Notes: generated by a model from the sequence alone, not told the origin. Numbered from the stretch's first letter, positions 21,333-33,974 are shown. The stretch: DNA of 64,000 bases from Cutaneotrichosporon cavernicola (GCF_030864355.1 NC_083400.1:201001-265000); one strand, 5' to 3'. Translations and numbers: made by a program.

Positions 21333-23971
21333 ATGGCAGCCGTCGACCAACTCACGGTGCAGGAGAAGCTCCTCCTCGCTCAGGCGGTGTACAAAGTCGG
21401 CGCGGCTGACTGGCCTACCGTCTCCAAGCTCCTGATCGAACATCCATGCCATACCGATCGCCCGCCCGAGCTCTTCAGCCCCGCAGCGTGTGAGGCAAGC
21501 TACGTCGCGCTCATGGCGGGTATCGAGGCCCAGGTACCGGCATTGGATGCTGCGCGACCACAAGGTGCGTCTGGAGGTGGATGGCCGATGACTAACCGCA
21601 GCCAAGGTACACCTCCAGCTCGCGCGCACGTTCTACTTTGCGCGCATGCAGGAGCTCAAGGACCAGATTTCTACTTACGAGCAACGTTTCACGTGCGTTT
21701 TGTGGATATAGGAGAGGAGTTAACACCAGTGAATTGATGCACGAGGTGAACGCGATCAAGGCCGGCAAGATGGATGACAAGATCAATGGCGAGATCCGCG
21801 CCGCGCTCGTCAAGCGGTACGGGCGCAAGATGGTCGACAGCTGGGCGCCGTTACCTGAGGAGGTTGTTGCCGCCGTCGAGGCTGGGCCTGGAGGCGTCAA
21901 GGAGCCGGAACCCGCTTCCGAACCCGCAAATCAGCCCGCGCCAGAGGAGAAGTCAGCCGAGGAGACTCCTGCCGAGGGCAAGCCAGCGGAGGCGGAAGCA
22001 GACCCTGCTGTTGAGAACGCTGGGCCACCTGCCGAGGTTGAGCCGGAAAAGGTCGACGAAGCCCCTGTCCCACCAGAAGAGCCTGTTGTCGAGGAGCCAT
22101 CCGCCGAGAAACCCGTCGCCGAGGAACCCGCCGCTGAGGAACCCGCAGTTGAGCCACCCGCCAGCGAGGAGCCTGCCAAGACAGACGGAGCTGAGGATGA
22201 GCCGGAGAAGCCCGACGAGCCCGTGGCCGAGCAACTGGCTGAAGATGAGCAATCGTCAGACGAGGCGCCCGCCGTCGAGGGCAAGATGGATGTCGACGAG
22301 GAGCCGGCAGAGGCCGAGGAGAAGGAAACCACCGAGCCAGAAAACGAGGCATCCGCCGAGCTCGAGGCCGACAAGCTCGATGCGTCGTCCCAGAAGAAGG
22401 ACGTATCCCCGCAGAAAGCCGGCAGAGCGAAGAAGGGCAAGAAGGGCAAGGCCGCGGCCGAGAAGTCGGACGCCGAGGAGAAGGACGCCGAGGCGATGGA
22501 CGTCGACGTGGTCCCAGAGGACCAGCCCAATCCCGCGGAGGCATCGGGCGAGGACTCTCCAATGCCTGCCGAGAATTCAGTCGAAGAGTCGCCCGCCGAG
22601 ACGGCACAGTCCGAGGTCCCCACCGAGGATGCCGCCGAGGAGAGGGCGTCTGAGGAACCAGAAGCCGAAGCCGAAGCCGACGTTGAAGCCCAGCCCGAGG
22701 CTGAGCCCGAAGCTGAGCCTGAACCCGAGCCTGAACCCGAGCCCAAGAAGCCCAAGTCCAAGGGCAAGAAGGGGAAGAAGGTCAAGGTTGAAGAGAAGGA
22801 GCCGACAGCTGAGCCAGAGGAGAAGGAGTCACCCAAGGTCGAGGTCGAGGAGTCCAAGCCCGAGGTCGAGGAATCCAACCCTCAGACCCCGAAGGCGGGA
22901 TCGCCGGTGAGCGAAACGTCCGAGCTATCGCCCGCCTCCGACCTCTCGCCCCTGCCCGCCGAGGCTGCGCCGGCTGCAACCGCTGCATCTTCCGACGCAC
23001 CCGCAGAGGGCCCGCCGTCCTCGCCGACACCAGCGACGCGTGGCCGCAAGCGCAAAGCAACGACTCAGCGTGGGCCTCCTGCGAAACGTAGCGGGCGTGG
23101 GCGCAAGGCCGTGACGCCAGTCGAGTCTGACGGTGAGGAGGAAGAGAAGGAGGAGGAGAAGGAAGAAGAAGAGGAGCCGCGAGAGAGACGGTCGACGCGG
23201 CGCAAGGCGCCGCACAGCTCGCCTCCGAAGCGCGGAGCGAGCGCGAGTAGCGCGACGCCCTCTGAGCGTCCGCGTCGCGGTCGGCGAGCTAAGCGCGGTG
23301 CGTCCGAAGTGAGCGTGAAGGAGGAGAGTGAGGAAGAGGACAAGGAGGAGGAGAAGGATGAGGAGGAGGAGGAGCCGGAGGAGGAGCCGGAGGCCAAGCC
23401 GACGCGCACGTCGGCTCGTCGCAAGGCCGAGCCCCGCAAGCGGCGCAGTAAGTATCCTGTCTCTTTTTACCTGTGTATAAAGTACGGCGTTGACACCGCT
23501 GACAGGTAGCCCCCCGGCCGCCCGCACGCGACTCAGCCGGCGCTGAGGAGAGTGAGAGTGCGAGTCCGAGCGTGCCGCCTGGCGCGGCGACGCGGGGCCA
23601 GAAACAGGCGCAGAAGCTCATCCTGAGCCTGCTCGACACGATCCAGGAGCACAAGTACGGGCCTGTGTTCCAGAACCCAGTGAAGAAGGTGAACAACTCC
23701 AAGTGTGTGCCGCTGACCGCAGTCCGTCGCGCCCGATTATTACGACGTGGTCAAGCGTCCAATGGACCTGAAGAAGATCCGCACGCGCATTAAAGATGGG
23801 AGCATCGGCACGATTGACGAGTTTGAACGCGACATCCGACTCATGTTCGCGAATGCGGCCGTGTACAACCCTAAGGGGAGCCAGGTCGCCGAGTTTGCGC
23901 GCGAGATGCTGGCTGCGGCCGAGGGGCACATTGCGCACTGGAAGAGCATGGAGCACCACTTAAACCGGTAG
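21333..23971 (+). CDS. BRD8-like bromodomain protein, probable NuA4 acetyltransferase subunit
   Basis: 813 residues. Exons 21333-21564, 21602-21692, 21730-23447, 23537-23688, 23723-23971. The amino end (VQEKLLLAQAVYKVGAADW, RPPELFSPAACEASY, then coiled MQELKDQISTYEQRF) matches the BRD8 SANT-like region. Residues ~170-640 are an extremely acidic Glu/Pro/Ala region with EPEPEP runs and basic KGKKGKK patches. The bromodomain (~705-808) has the acetyl-lysine pocket signatures APDYYDVVKRPMDL and FANAAVYNP. The acceptor of intron 3 at 23536 was picked for frame: the nearer AGs (23504, 23508) break it. In fungi BRD8/Bdc1-type proteins sit in the NuA4 histone acetyltransferase; membership here is inferred. 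Confidence 0.85.
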
Positions 23972-24378
23972 CGCGTGCATCACAGATTGCAGAAGCGTAG
24001 GTAGCAGTGCATATACAATCACACATTATGAGCCATGAATCATCTGCGTGTTGTGGACGGATTGTGGCCACTCGAGTCAACCGGTCAGCGAACAGCGACT
24101 TGGCTGGAGCAAAGGGCTACGCGACTGCCTCCCTCGTCACTCGTACTCTTCACACGTACTCTCTCCATCTCTCATACACTACTAATGACAACCTTCCCAC
24201 TGGGGCGGCAGTCCAGCCGCGTCGAGCTTCCGCCAAGTCACTGCCACAACCCAGAAGAGCGCCCGAAGTATGTTGTCTGTGCACCTCCAGATGTAAATGA
24301 TGCGATTACTGTGTTTTCCCGTAGTGTTGACGGCACCGCTGGGGGGAAGAGGAGAGGTAGAAAGGGTCATACCACCAA
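23972..24378. other. Intergenic region, no gene seen
   Basis: 3' flank of the BRD8-like gene and 5' flank of tRNA-Gln. Confidence 0.5.
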
Positions 24379-24460
24379 GGTTGAATCGTATAACGGTCAG
24401 TACACAAGATTCTGATGAGCATTGGTTCTTGTAGCCTGGGTTCGACTCCCAGTTCGACCT
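24379..24460 (+). tRNA. tRNA-Gln(CTG) with short intron
   Basis: Acceptor GGTTGAA pairs with TTCGACC; D-stem GTAT/GTAC; anticodon stem CAAGA/TCTTG with loop TTCTGA carrying anticodon CTG; an intron of about 10 nt (24416-24425) after position 37; T-arm CTGGG-TTCGACT-CCCAG; discriminator T at 24460. The mature length of about 72 nt is normal. Confidence 0.92.
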
Positions 24461-25655
24461 GAGTGTCTCGCTTCCTTCTGGAAGCGGACCATCATCTTTT
24501 ACAAGATGGTGAGGGGCAAGGGTTGCTGCCAAGTTGTTGTGGGTAGATTCTGATCCGCGCCACTGGAGCTGGAGATGAGTCAATCGCCTGCCACGCACAG
24601 AGGCTGGATGCGGTCATGTCTATGAGCTCCAATTCAAGCAGTGGTGGTTGTTTGTACTGTGATTACTACGAAATATGCAGGTGTGCCTCGTATCCCTAAC
24701 TCTGATATCGCAACAATCCATCAGCTTGAGGAGCTCGAGAGAGAATGGTTGTGTGTTACATTGGTGCAGGGCGGCCTAACCGCAGAGCGGACTTGAGTTG
24801 GGTGGCAATTCAGATCGACTTCGCATTCCTTCCCTCTGTTGCATTGTCACTCATTCATCCTCAATACAACCCCTTCATCAGCAGTGTTCCTAACGCGCTC
24901 TCCAGCTTACTATCGTAGCCTCGCTAAGCCCCTCACGCATCTTTTCCTGTTCGCCAAGCCATCCGCGCCAAGGAGAAGACTCTTCAGTGGTTGAAGAGCG
25001 ACACCGCGCCAAGGAGAAGACTCTTCAGTGGTTGAAGAGTGACATTGATCGCAGGAGGGGGAGGTGGCAGAAGGGCACATATTCCTGAGAGGACGTGCAC
25101 GTGCACCGTGCTGGAGACGTCCCTCAGCATGCTCCTGAGTCTGCATGTTATCGTGTTCTGGTCTGGAGCGCTGCTGCCACTGTACTCATCGTCTGCAACC
25201 AGTCGCAGAGCCGCGTATCAGTGTTGGAGGCATATATGTTGCGGCCATCTCTCCGCAATGTGACGGTAGGGGCACGTCCCAGATAAACTCGCTCGTTGTC
25301 ACTCTCAGTTCTGCTGGTTCCGTTGTCGCGACCGCCCTGCGAGTGGTCGTTCGGTAGGGCCGAGCGTTCATGGTCCGGCCGAATCGCACTGACCTGGGTC
25401 GCCCAGAGCCGTTGGACTCAAGAGCGCACAGATGTCTGGATCGTGTCAATATGGCGCGCTGTGGGGTTGGAGGTGCGGCTGGAAGTGCCACCGAACTGTC
25501 AGTGATTAGTTGACGAGTTTGAAGTGTGAGTTGGGTCAATCTCGCAGCCGGAACCGATGACTCATTCTGTAAGCAGACCACTTCAACATGCATATCCATA
25601 CAATCCTTCTAGAGCCGACGAGCGATTGGTGTGAGGATGAACCCATTTTGTGCGC
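24461..25655. other. Intergenic region with hairpin-bearing tandem repeat
   Basis: No gene found in about 1.2 kb; the notable element is the 41-bp duplication at 24,964. Confidence 0.55.
24964..25045. repeat. 41-bp tandem duplication, each copy with a 7-bp hairpin
   Basis: Units 24964-25004 and 25005-25045 begin CGCGCCAAGGAGAAGA and each contain the inverted arms CTCTTCA and TGAAGAG around GTGGT. Confidence 0.88.
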
Positions 25656-28480
25656 CTAGTCGGTGCGCTGGCGCTTGGCGTCGGGGACGCGAGTGGGACT
25701 GGTGCCACGGCTCTCGTGGTGCTCCTCGAGCAGTCTGTCGAGGACCTCGGGTTGCCCGATCTTGAGCTTGCCCTCGAGGATAGCGCTGTGGTAGACACGG
25801 AGGATAATGTCTACGTCCTCCATGGACTGGGTGCGGACGTCGGCGAGCTCCTTGATCTTGGCGGTGGCGTCCTTGATCTGGTCGTCCGTCATGTCCAGGT
25901 TGAGCTGCTCAGCGCGGCTCTTGACGGCGTTCCATCCCGTCAGCCGGTGTCCGATGGACACGTAGCGGCTCATGCCAAAGTCGGCGGGGTTGAGAATCTC
26001 GTATGTGGCCGGGTTGGCGAGGATGGCCTTGGCGTGGATACCGGCCTTGTGGGTGAAGGCGCAGAAGCCGGTGATGTAGTTGTTGAAGGGGACCTGAACC
26101 TCGACGGCCTCGGCGACGAGGTTCTCGACCTCACGAAGCATGGTCAGGTTGTACTTGGACTTGACGTAGTCGGGGTCGGCGACCATCATGCGGGCAATAA
26201 GGCCGCCGAGGGGAGTGATACCGTTACGCTCACCGATGCCAAGCACCGAAGTGTCAATGTGAGTGGCGCCGGCCTCGAGGGCAGCGTAGGCGTTGGCAAT
26301 AGCGCATCCAGTGTCGTTGTGGAAGTGGCACTCGATGTCGCAGTGCACGACGCCGCGGAGGGTACGCACGAGCTCGTACACCTGGCGGGGGTCGGCGCAA
26401 CCAACAGTGTCCGCGACACCGACGCGGTTGACGCCGACCTTGTCGACGGTCTGGTAGATGGAGAGCAAGTCGACCAAGTCGGAGCGGAACGAGTCCTCGG
26501 ACGAGAAACGGATCTCGATACCCTTGCTCTTGACAAACTCGATGACCTCAACAGCGGTCTTGGTGATCCAGGTCATGTCCTTGCCGTGAGAGTGCTCACG
26601 GAGGAACGACGAGGTTCCAATGACGACGTCGACACCGTCAACACCAGTCTCGACGGCGATACGCGCGTCGTCCATGTGGCAACGGATGTGGGTGAGAATC
26701 TTCGAGCGCTTCAGGCCGAGCTTGCAGATCGCCTCGCAGTGGGCGCGCGACTCGGGCGACGCAGCGGGCGACGTAAGCTCGATGTAGTCGACACCGAAGT
26801 CATCGAGGGCCCTGGCGATCTTGATCTTGGTCTCGAGGTCTGGGAGTTAGCGGGGTTCGGGAAGGGGTAGGGGGAAGAAGAGTCGTAATCGGAAGGGGAA
26901 GGGGAAGGCTCTTCTCCGATCCACCCGGGACCAGGAGACGGCACGCCTGGCCCTCAGGATGGAGATGAGGGGCTGAAGAGGCCACCGATAGCGCCAGGAG
27001 CACATCTGGACGACGACGGAATTGTACCGGGTGAACGCAGCGAACACTAGCGGATCCCTCGCCCTCCCCGACACATCGAGTGTGGCACCGCCACATTCGC
27101 GTTCGACAGCCGCGATAAGACGCTGTGAAGACCCAGATGGGTCTGGGAACGACAGAGAGGTAGTACGAGAGGCGGCGCAGATACCCAGCGCGTCGTTGGG
27201 CTTATCGGACAATGTGGGAAGCGGGGGGGCCACTCTGCCACACGTCCGCCACACTCGACCAAACTCAACCAAACATCCTCCTACACATCCAAAAGGTCAT
27301 TTCCGATGTTTTCGGCCGCCTAAGAGGTCGTGCGGCTACGCACAGACCACCAGCGTAACCAAACAGTCACGCGCGACATTGCCACACCTCTCAAACGCGC
27401 TTTAGACGATTCAAGCTCTTCTCCCCTCAAACGCGTTTTAACCGATTCAAAGCCCTCTCAGTGCAACTTACCGAACCATGCGTTCGCAAATTGCTCGCCC
27501 TCTCGCAGCGTGCTCTCGATGATCTGGAGTCAATATCTGGTGTCGTTGTGGAAAGGTGACAAGGTCGGAGGAGGTTTATGGAGGCGGTGGTGGTGGTGGT
27601 GAAGTCTTGGTGGTGACGCGGGCTGAATGGGTGGCGCCAATTGAATTGGCTATGTGCCTTGGGCCCTCGGCGTCGCTTTGAACGCTGACGGAGGACTGAG
27701 AGGGCAGTGACGGACGACAAAAGGGGAAGGGAGAGGCGTGCGCCGATTGCGGTGGAACGCCCTAACCCCCAGCCGCCTCGTAGCCTTTGCGCCTCCTGTG
27801 TGGCACCTCGGTGCCCATCTGCGCCTGCCAGACGACTGCCAGACGCCCTCTGCTCCTAACCAGAGCGCGGCGCCAGTCTGAAAGGAGTAGAGTGGTGGGT
27901 AGGCGGATGAGTGGTGGCGCCGACGGCACGGCCGACGCACTCGCCACTTCAACCCGCCAAGCACCGTCCACGTTGGGTCTGCTACAACCTGCTTCCCCAC
28001 CATCTACGCTTGCAGGACGCGCTGTCCTCTCAAGAGGGCGCAGTGCAACTCTGGAAGAACGGAGAAGGGTTGAAAGGTGGACGCCTGCAACGGCACAGCC
28101 GTTGGCCACGACAACCCCGCGCCCTCGTCACTTCCAACCCACTCCACCACTCATCCCCGGCTCTATGCTCTCGAACAGATGACCTGCAGAGTGCTGGGTG
28201 CAGAGTCGCGTGAAGAGTCGCGTGACTGCCGCCATCCGCCGATCCCTTTGACGCCAACCCCACCACTCCAAACAAGCCCCACACGGCGATGACGCCTATG
28301 ACTCACCTTCCAGTTGCTTGTGTTGCTCAGGAAGTCAGAGGGACGAGCGTAGAAGCCCTTCTTGGTACCATGCTTGAGATCCATCTTCTTGTTGTCGTTG
28401 ACCGCGGAACCAAGGTCCACGGGAATCATTTCCTCGGGGGTGCCGTTACCGTTCGAAACCGGGTCTGGTGCAGGGCACAT
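25656..28480 (-). CDS. LYS20: Homocitrate synthase, first step of lysine synthesis by the alpha-aminoadipate pathway
   Basis: Condenses acetyl-CoA with 2-oxoglutarate. 469 residues, three exons: 28480-28307, 27523-27472 (only 52 nt) and 26839-25656. The tiny middle exon encodes [17 protein letters not shown] with the catalytic Arg/Glu region. Exon 3 holds the rest of the TIM barrel, including [18 protein letters not shown] (HxH metal ligands) and the [11 protein letters not shown] loop, then the [12 protein letters not shown] regulatory-linker region. It ends [10 protein letters not shown]. The introns are 783 and 632 nt, far longer than others in the window, but both have GTGAGT/GTAAGT donors and CTGACTCCAG/CTAACTCCCAG-type acceptors and joining them gives perfect family continuity. 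Which of the LYS20/LYS21 isoforms this is cannot be told. Confidence 0.93.
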
Positions 28481-29572
28481 TGTGGGCTTTGACGTTGAGG
28501 GTAGATAAGATTGGGCTAGAGTTGCGGCGTGATGCTCTTGTTGAAACTGTAGAACAGCTTTTTGAGACCGGTAGTTGTTGAGAATGCAAGTGAGAGAGAA
28601 GGGGATGGTGTCAACCGGGGTTGCGGTAATGAATGACTTGGGGGCGTCGAGGGACACAAGACATTTTCAACTATTCCCCCTACTACTGGCTTGTGTTCAG
28701 CCTGGAGCCTTGTACTGACTCGACCGGAATGAAACTTTGGAGTCTGCCCAGGGTACAAGTCTACCACCGTAGGGCCACGGTATGGCCTACTGCCGGACAC
28801 CCGCTGGCCGGTTCACCCGGGCAAGCCATCTTTTTGCGAGCAGTGACGACTCAAACAGCGCCGAGTCGCGATTAGAAATTCGATAATCCATTGCTCAGCC
28901 AATAGCAGTGAAGATAGTGTTCAAATGTTATGTAACCCGTCTAGTCTCCGCATCCCGATGCCGAGCTTTCCGTTTAAAAAAGGGCTGCGGAAATAAAGAA
29001 AAACTCTGATAAACTCATGTCTTCGGTTGCCCGTGCCAATGACGTTTAAAATGACGCCACTAACTTGATGCCTATATGGCTATATAAAATCTGGGATATT
29101 TTCTAGAAAATTTATCCGGCAAAGTATGTCACGTGGCAACGCGTCGATCATGTTCTGCAATCGAGGAGAAATAATTTAAAAATAACGGACAGTTTAATGT
29201 GAGTATGGAATCCAGGGCTCGACCACGTGTTATGAGAGACGATGACAGGGCAGTGTTTGATGGGAAGGAAGCTGAGGAGGCAGGACATTCCAACCAGAGC
29301 GCGATTTCAATGCTACGGTGGGGTGGGGGCAAGGGGATCTAGGCTTGCACTCGTCGGTTCGTCGCCGCCATCACCACTTAGACCTCTTATCCTTTTGTAT
29401 CCCTTCACCCCTCCTCCTCATCATCCTCACACTCGTCGTCGCGGTCAGCCTCCTCCCCTCCTCTCTTACGACACAGATCGCTACCGACTAAAATATCACC
29501 TTCTTCCCTCCCTCTCCTCTCTCACCTTTGAACAGCCCCTATAATCCTATCCACGTCAACCACCACGTAAAC
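28481..29572. other. Divergent promoter region with an AT-rich patch
   Basis: Lies between homocitrate synthase and KAP95. About 28,880-29,200 is clearly more AT-rich than its surroundings, with TTTAAAAAA and TATATAAAA runs. No gene seen. Confidence 0.55.
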
Positions 29573-32456
29573 ATGGACGCCGCAACTCTCCTCGCCAACT
29601 CGCTCTCAGAGAGTCAGTTCTTCCCTCAACAACATTGCTTACACCAGACGCCGCCACTCGCCAAAGTGCGACCGAGCAGCTCGAGGTCGCTCGCCGCGAC
29701 AACCTCGTAAGTCCTTACTGGCAATCGCACCACTTGGCCGCATCATCGCAGTAGCCGCCACCGCAGATCTCACAGCCGCGCTGACCATTCTCAGGCAGGG
29801 TACCTCCACACTCTTGCGCAGGAGCTCGCCAACGAGTCTGCACCCTCCCACATCCGCAACGCCGCTGGTATCGCCTTCAAGAACGCCGTCTCTGCCCGCG
29901 TAAGTGGAACATTTGTTTACGACGGTTAAGGGGCATTGACCAGCTAACCCTTCAGGATGCTGTCAACCAACCAGCACTGTCCGAGGCATGGATGGCCCTT
30001 TCTGATGACGTCCGCAATTCTCTCAAGCACTCTTTGCTGTCGTCGCTGGCGTCCCAAGACAAGCGCGCCGCAGGTGTCGCCGCGCAGGCTGTGTCCGCTG
30101 TGGCCGCTGTCGAGCTTCCTCGCGGGAGCTGGTCCGAGCTCATCGGCCAGTTACTCCAGTTTGTCCAGAACGAGGAAAACACGGGCCTCCGCGTCGCCAC
30201 CCTCCAGACCATCGGTTACATCTGCGAGGTTGTCCAGCCTCAGTACTTGTCTGCACGCTCCAACGAGATCCTCACTGCCGTCGTCCAGGGCGCGCGCAAG
30301 GAGGAACCAAGCACCGATGTTCAGACCGCGGCTATCAACGCCCTTTACAACTCGCTCGAGTTCATCCGTGACAATTTTGAGCGCGAGGTAGATGCGCTTC
30401 CCAGAACCATCGCTGACGTAACAGGGTGAGCGCAACTACATCATGCAGGTTGTGTGCGAGGCGACCCAGAGTACCGCCGTTCCAGTGCAGGTCGGCGCGT
30501 TCGAGTGTCTCGTGCGCATCATGAGCCTTTACTACGAGTTCATGGAGCTGTACATGGAGCGTGCTCTCTTCGGAGTGAGTCTATTCAAGATCGCGGCTTG
30601 CTGACCCCAGCTCACGATTATGGGCATGAAGCACCCCGAAGAGCCCGTCGCGCTCCAGGCGATCGAGTTCTGGTCTACTGTCTGCGAAGAGGAGATCGAG
30701 ATTGGCATCGAGTCCCAGGAGGCCCTCGCGTACGGTGAGGAGCCTGCCGTCGTGTCCAAGCACTTTGCCAAGATGGCCCTCAACGAGATCCTCCCCGTTC
30801 TCCTCGAGCTCCTCACCCAACAGGAGGAGGACGCTGACGAGGACGAGTGGACAAAGTCGATGGCTGCCGCGTCTTGTCTCGAGCTTCTCGCTCGTGATGT
30901 CGGCGACGCCATCGTCCAGCCTGTCGTCCCCTTTGTGGAGCAGGGCATCCGCAGCTCCGAGTGGCGTCACCGTGAGGCGGCCGTCATGGCCTTTGGCTGC
31001 ATCCTCGACGGCCCCGAGTCCAACACTCTCTCGACCCTCGTCGCTCAGGCCCTCGGCACGCTCATCAGCATGCTTCAGTCCGACCCCGACGTCCACGTGC
31101 GCGACTCGGTCGCCTGGACTCTGTCCAAGATCACCGAGCTCATGCTCGAGGTTGTTGACACTGGCAGCCACCTGCAGAACCTCGTCCAGGCTCTTGTCAT
31201 GGGCGTGCAGAGCGGGACTCCTCGCATAATCAACTCGTGCTGCTCGGCGCTCAGCAACCTTGTGATCCAGCTCCTCCCGGCCGACATGATCTCCGAGGAC
31301 CCTGCGACTTCGCCCATGTCGCCATTCTTTGAGCCCATCTTCAAGGCCCTTATGCCTGTCACCGAGAAGGCCACCAACGACGGCAACTGCCGCACCGCCG
31401 CGTACCAGACCATGGCTACCTTTGTCGCCAACTCGGCTCTCGACACCCTCACCATGGCCGAGCAGGTCACCGTTGAGATGCTCCGTCGCCAGGAGGCCCT
31501 TATCGGCATGCAGAACCAGCTGCTTGGCATGGACGACCGTAACAACTGGAACGATATGCAGATCAACATTTGCGTCGTCATCCAGGCGTTTATCCAGAAG
31601 ACTCCTGCGCTCGTCCAGCCCTACGCCGACCAGATCATGACCAACCTTCTCACCATCCTCAGCTCGTCCGCCAAGCACGGCGCTGTCCTCGAGGACCTTC
31701 TCGCCACCATTGGTGCGCTCGCTGGCGCACTCGAGGTTGGCTTCGTCAAGTACATGGAGGCATTCTCGGGCTTCCTCCTGGCGGCACTCCAGGCTGTCGA
31801 CGACTACCAGGTCGTCCAGGCTGCCGTCTATTGTGTCTCGGACGTCGCGCGCGCGATCCAGGAGCAGATTGCCCCTTACGCTGAGAGAATCATGGTTGAG
31901 CTCATTGCCATCCTCCGCAGCCCCGTCATCCACCGGCAGGTCAAGCCAACGGCCATCACCGCCATCGGCGAAGTCGCGCTCGCCGTCGGGCCAGAGTTCG
32001 CACGGTTCCTCGAGACCACCATGGCCATCCTCAGCCAGGCCGGCGCGACCACCGCGTCGTCGAACGACCTCGCGCTGAACGAGTTCGTCTGGACCATGCG
32101 TGAGGCCATCGTCGACGCTTTCATTGGCATCATGAACGGACTCAAGGCCGGTGATCCCGCACCGATGCTCCCCTACGTCGGAGGCATCATGACCTTCCTC
32201 CAGGGCTGCATGAGCGAGGAGGACCGGACCGAGGATTTCATCACCAACACTCTCGGCCTTATCGGCGACTTTGGCGACACGTTCAAGGGCACCGTCCGGG
32301 ACGTGCTCTGCACCGAGTGGGTGCAAATGGCGATCGCCGTCGGCCGCCAGCGTGGTGCCAGCAAGCAGTCGCGTACCAACGCCGCGTACGCGCAGAAGGT
32401 AGGCCAAACTCTCCAGACTTTGCTGACCACAGACCATCAAGGAGCTGTCCAAGTAA
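29573..32456 (+). CDS. KAP95: Importin subunit beta-1 (karyopherin 95)
   Basis: HEAT-repeat nuclear import receptor that carries importin-alpha cargo through the pore and is released by Ran-GTP. 865 residues, close to the usual ~860. Seven exons: 29573-29612, 29648-29706, 29795-29899, 29956-30387, 30425-30574, 30611-32398, 32433-32456. The first donor is GTCAGT, weaker than the rest. Family marks: NATTRQSATEQLE-type start (here ENAATRQSATEQLE), APSHIRNAAGIAFKNAV, EFWSTVCEEEIE, the acidic loop EEDADEDEW, and WTLSKITEL. The last exon codes only TIKELSK. The start ATG at 29573 follows a leader with no upstream in-frame ATG. Confidence 0.96.
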
Positions 32457-33974
32457 CCGCCCCTCTATTTCAAGATACCCGGCCCCCCGCCACCCAAGCC
32501 TCGCACTATTCCGTTCCACAACATTGCATCGCATCACGGCCGCGCACTGTTTGTCCAAGGACAATCACCGCCGCCCTCATCCATCGCCTACACCTAGCAT
32601 TGCAACAGAGACGCGTAGACGACGACCAGCGACCGAGGTCGCATGTACTGGCCGCGGGTTGGTACCCGCATTGGCTATAGAGGAGATATCAGATGTTAGT
32701 CCTTGGCCTCGAATCGTCTCCAACAGTCTCCATCCTCAGTCAGTAGTGTTACATCCAGCTACTTGGTGATCAGCTTCGAGAAGCGGCCCCTCTTGCGAGC
32801 GGCAGTGATGGTACCATGGCCTGTTGTCAGCAACCGCATGGACGGGAAATACATGCGCTGCGAATGAGCACGCGAGCGTAGCGCGTCTTCCCGGCAGCAA
32901 TCACCGATCCCACCATGACGTTGTGGCGCACGTCGCACTGCTCGCAGCTGGAGCCCTTGGGGCTTCTTGTGGCCAATGGTTCTGGTGGCCGTTATCTCTA
33001 AATGCATCGATGCATCATTGTTCGTGCGACTACTCGCCCTCATCAGACAAGTGCTGAAGAACTATTTGGGCGGATGCTGCATGAGATGAAGCTGGTTTCT
33101 TGTACTGGCGCCGGTTGCCGGTGGTGGGTTGTCGTGTGGCAGTGCTGTTGGGGGTAGGTCCAGCGCAAGTGTGATGAGGTGTGTAGCCTTGGATGGCAGA
33201 TGATTCTCACTTTTGGCTAAATTGAAGTATCAGGTATCACAGGCTTCTAGGATGGTGCATCAGCAGATAACCCGGCCGTGTGAGGTCGAAGACAAGGTGA
33301 GGAGTGATGGAACAGAAGATAGCGTAGTGTGGAGAGTTTTACAACTGGATTGAGGATGCATCGAGTGGAGATGTTCTCATCACTGTTGGCCGGCGCTGGA
33401 TGACACGTCTTGGCCCAACCGCGGACCCGGAGGCCGCTTGCGAAGGTCTCGTCTTGTGACCTGTCAGGACCCTCTACCCATCTCTTTCAACGCACAAGCT
33501 GGACGCACGCATTCCTGGCCGCGAAAATGGGACATGGGGACAGAGCCACTGGGACGCCACCAACACATGAAGCACACTTCGATCGACGTTTTCCCTTGTA
33601 GGCCCTGCTCTGGGTGTGCCAAAAGCGAGACTAGGTCCACCTCCCGTGTCAAGAGCGGCAGATTGTTGCTTTGCTTCCTGGTGAGCCGACTGGAAAGGAG
33701 AAATAGGCATCCGATAGCTAGATTGAGGTAGTGGGCATGTACTGTACATGTACATGATAGGGCTCTCCAGGGATGTAGTACATACCAGCGTCGCATGGAT
33801 GCCAATGTGGACTAACTGAGGCTCCTCAGCTCAAATTATCTATCTTACAGCCGGGGCGAGAAGGAATAAATATTAAACACAACTGAACAGTCTTGGCAGC
33901 TTGTACATGTATTCTCCTGTAACATGGGAATGGGAAAATTCAGTCATCCATCTGGAACAACTCCCAAATCAACG
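32457..33974. other. Intergenic region, no convincing gene
   Basis: About 1.5 kb. A minus-strand frame near 32,759-33,043 ends GTITAARKRGRFSKLITK and is preceded by a possible acceptor, but no start or homologous exon could be joined. GTACTGTAC (33739-33747) runs into GTACATGTAC (33744-33753). Confidence 0.5.

Noticed and set aside
21931..22878. Minus-strand Ser/Ala/Gly-rich open frame
   Set aside because: Complement of the Glu/Pro/Ala repeat region of the BRD8-like gene.
25650..26870. Long plus-strand open frame (~400 codons) rich in Val, Gly, Asp and Leu
   Set aside because: It is the antisense of the homocitrate synthase exon; high GC and codon bias keep the opposite strand open.
30581..32452. 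Minus-strand open frame of more than 600 codons
   Set aside because: Antisense shadow of KAP95 with no domain features; the plus strand gives an unambiguous importin beta.
32759..33043. Minus-strand frame ending GTITAARKRGRFSKLITK, at first thought to be a small ribosomal protein
   Set aside because: No ATG and no recognisable ribosomal family; the upstream part shifts frame at the possible acceptor. Not supportable as a gene.
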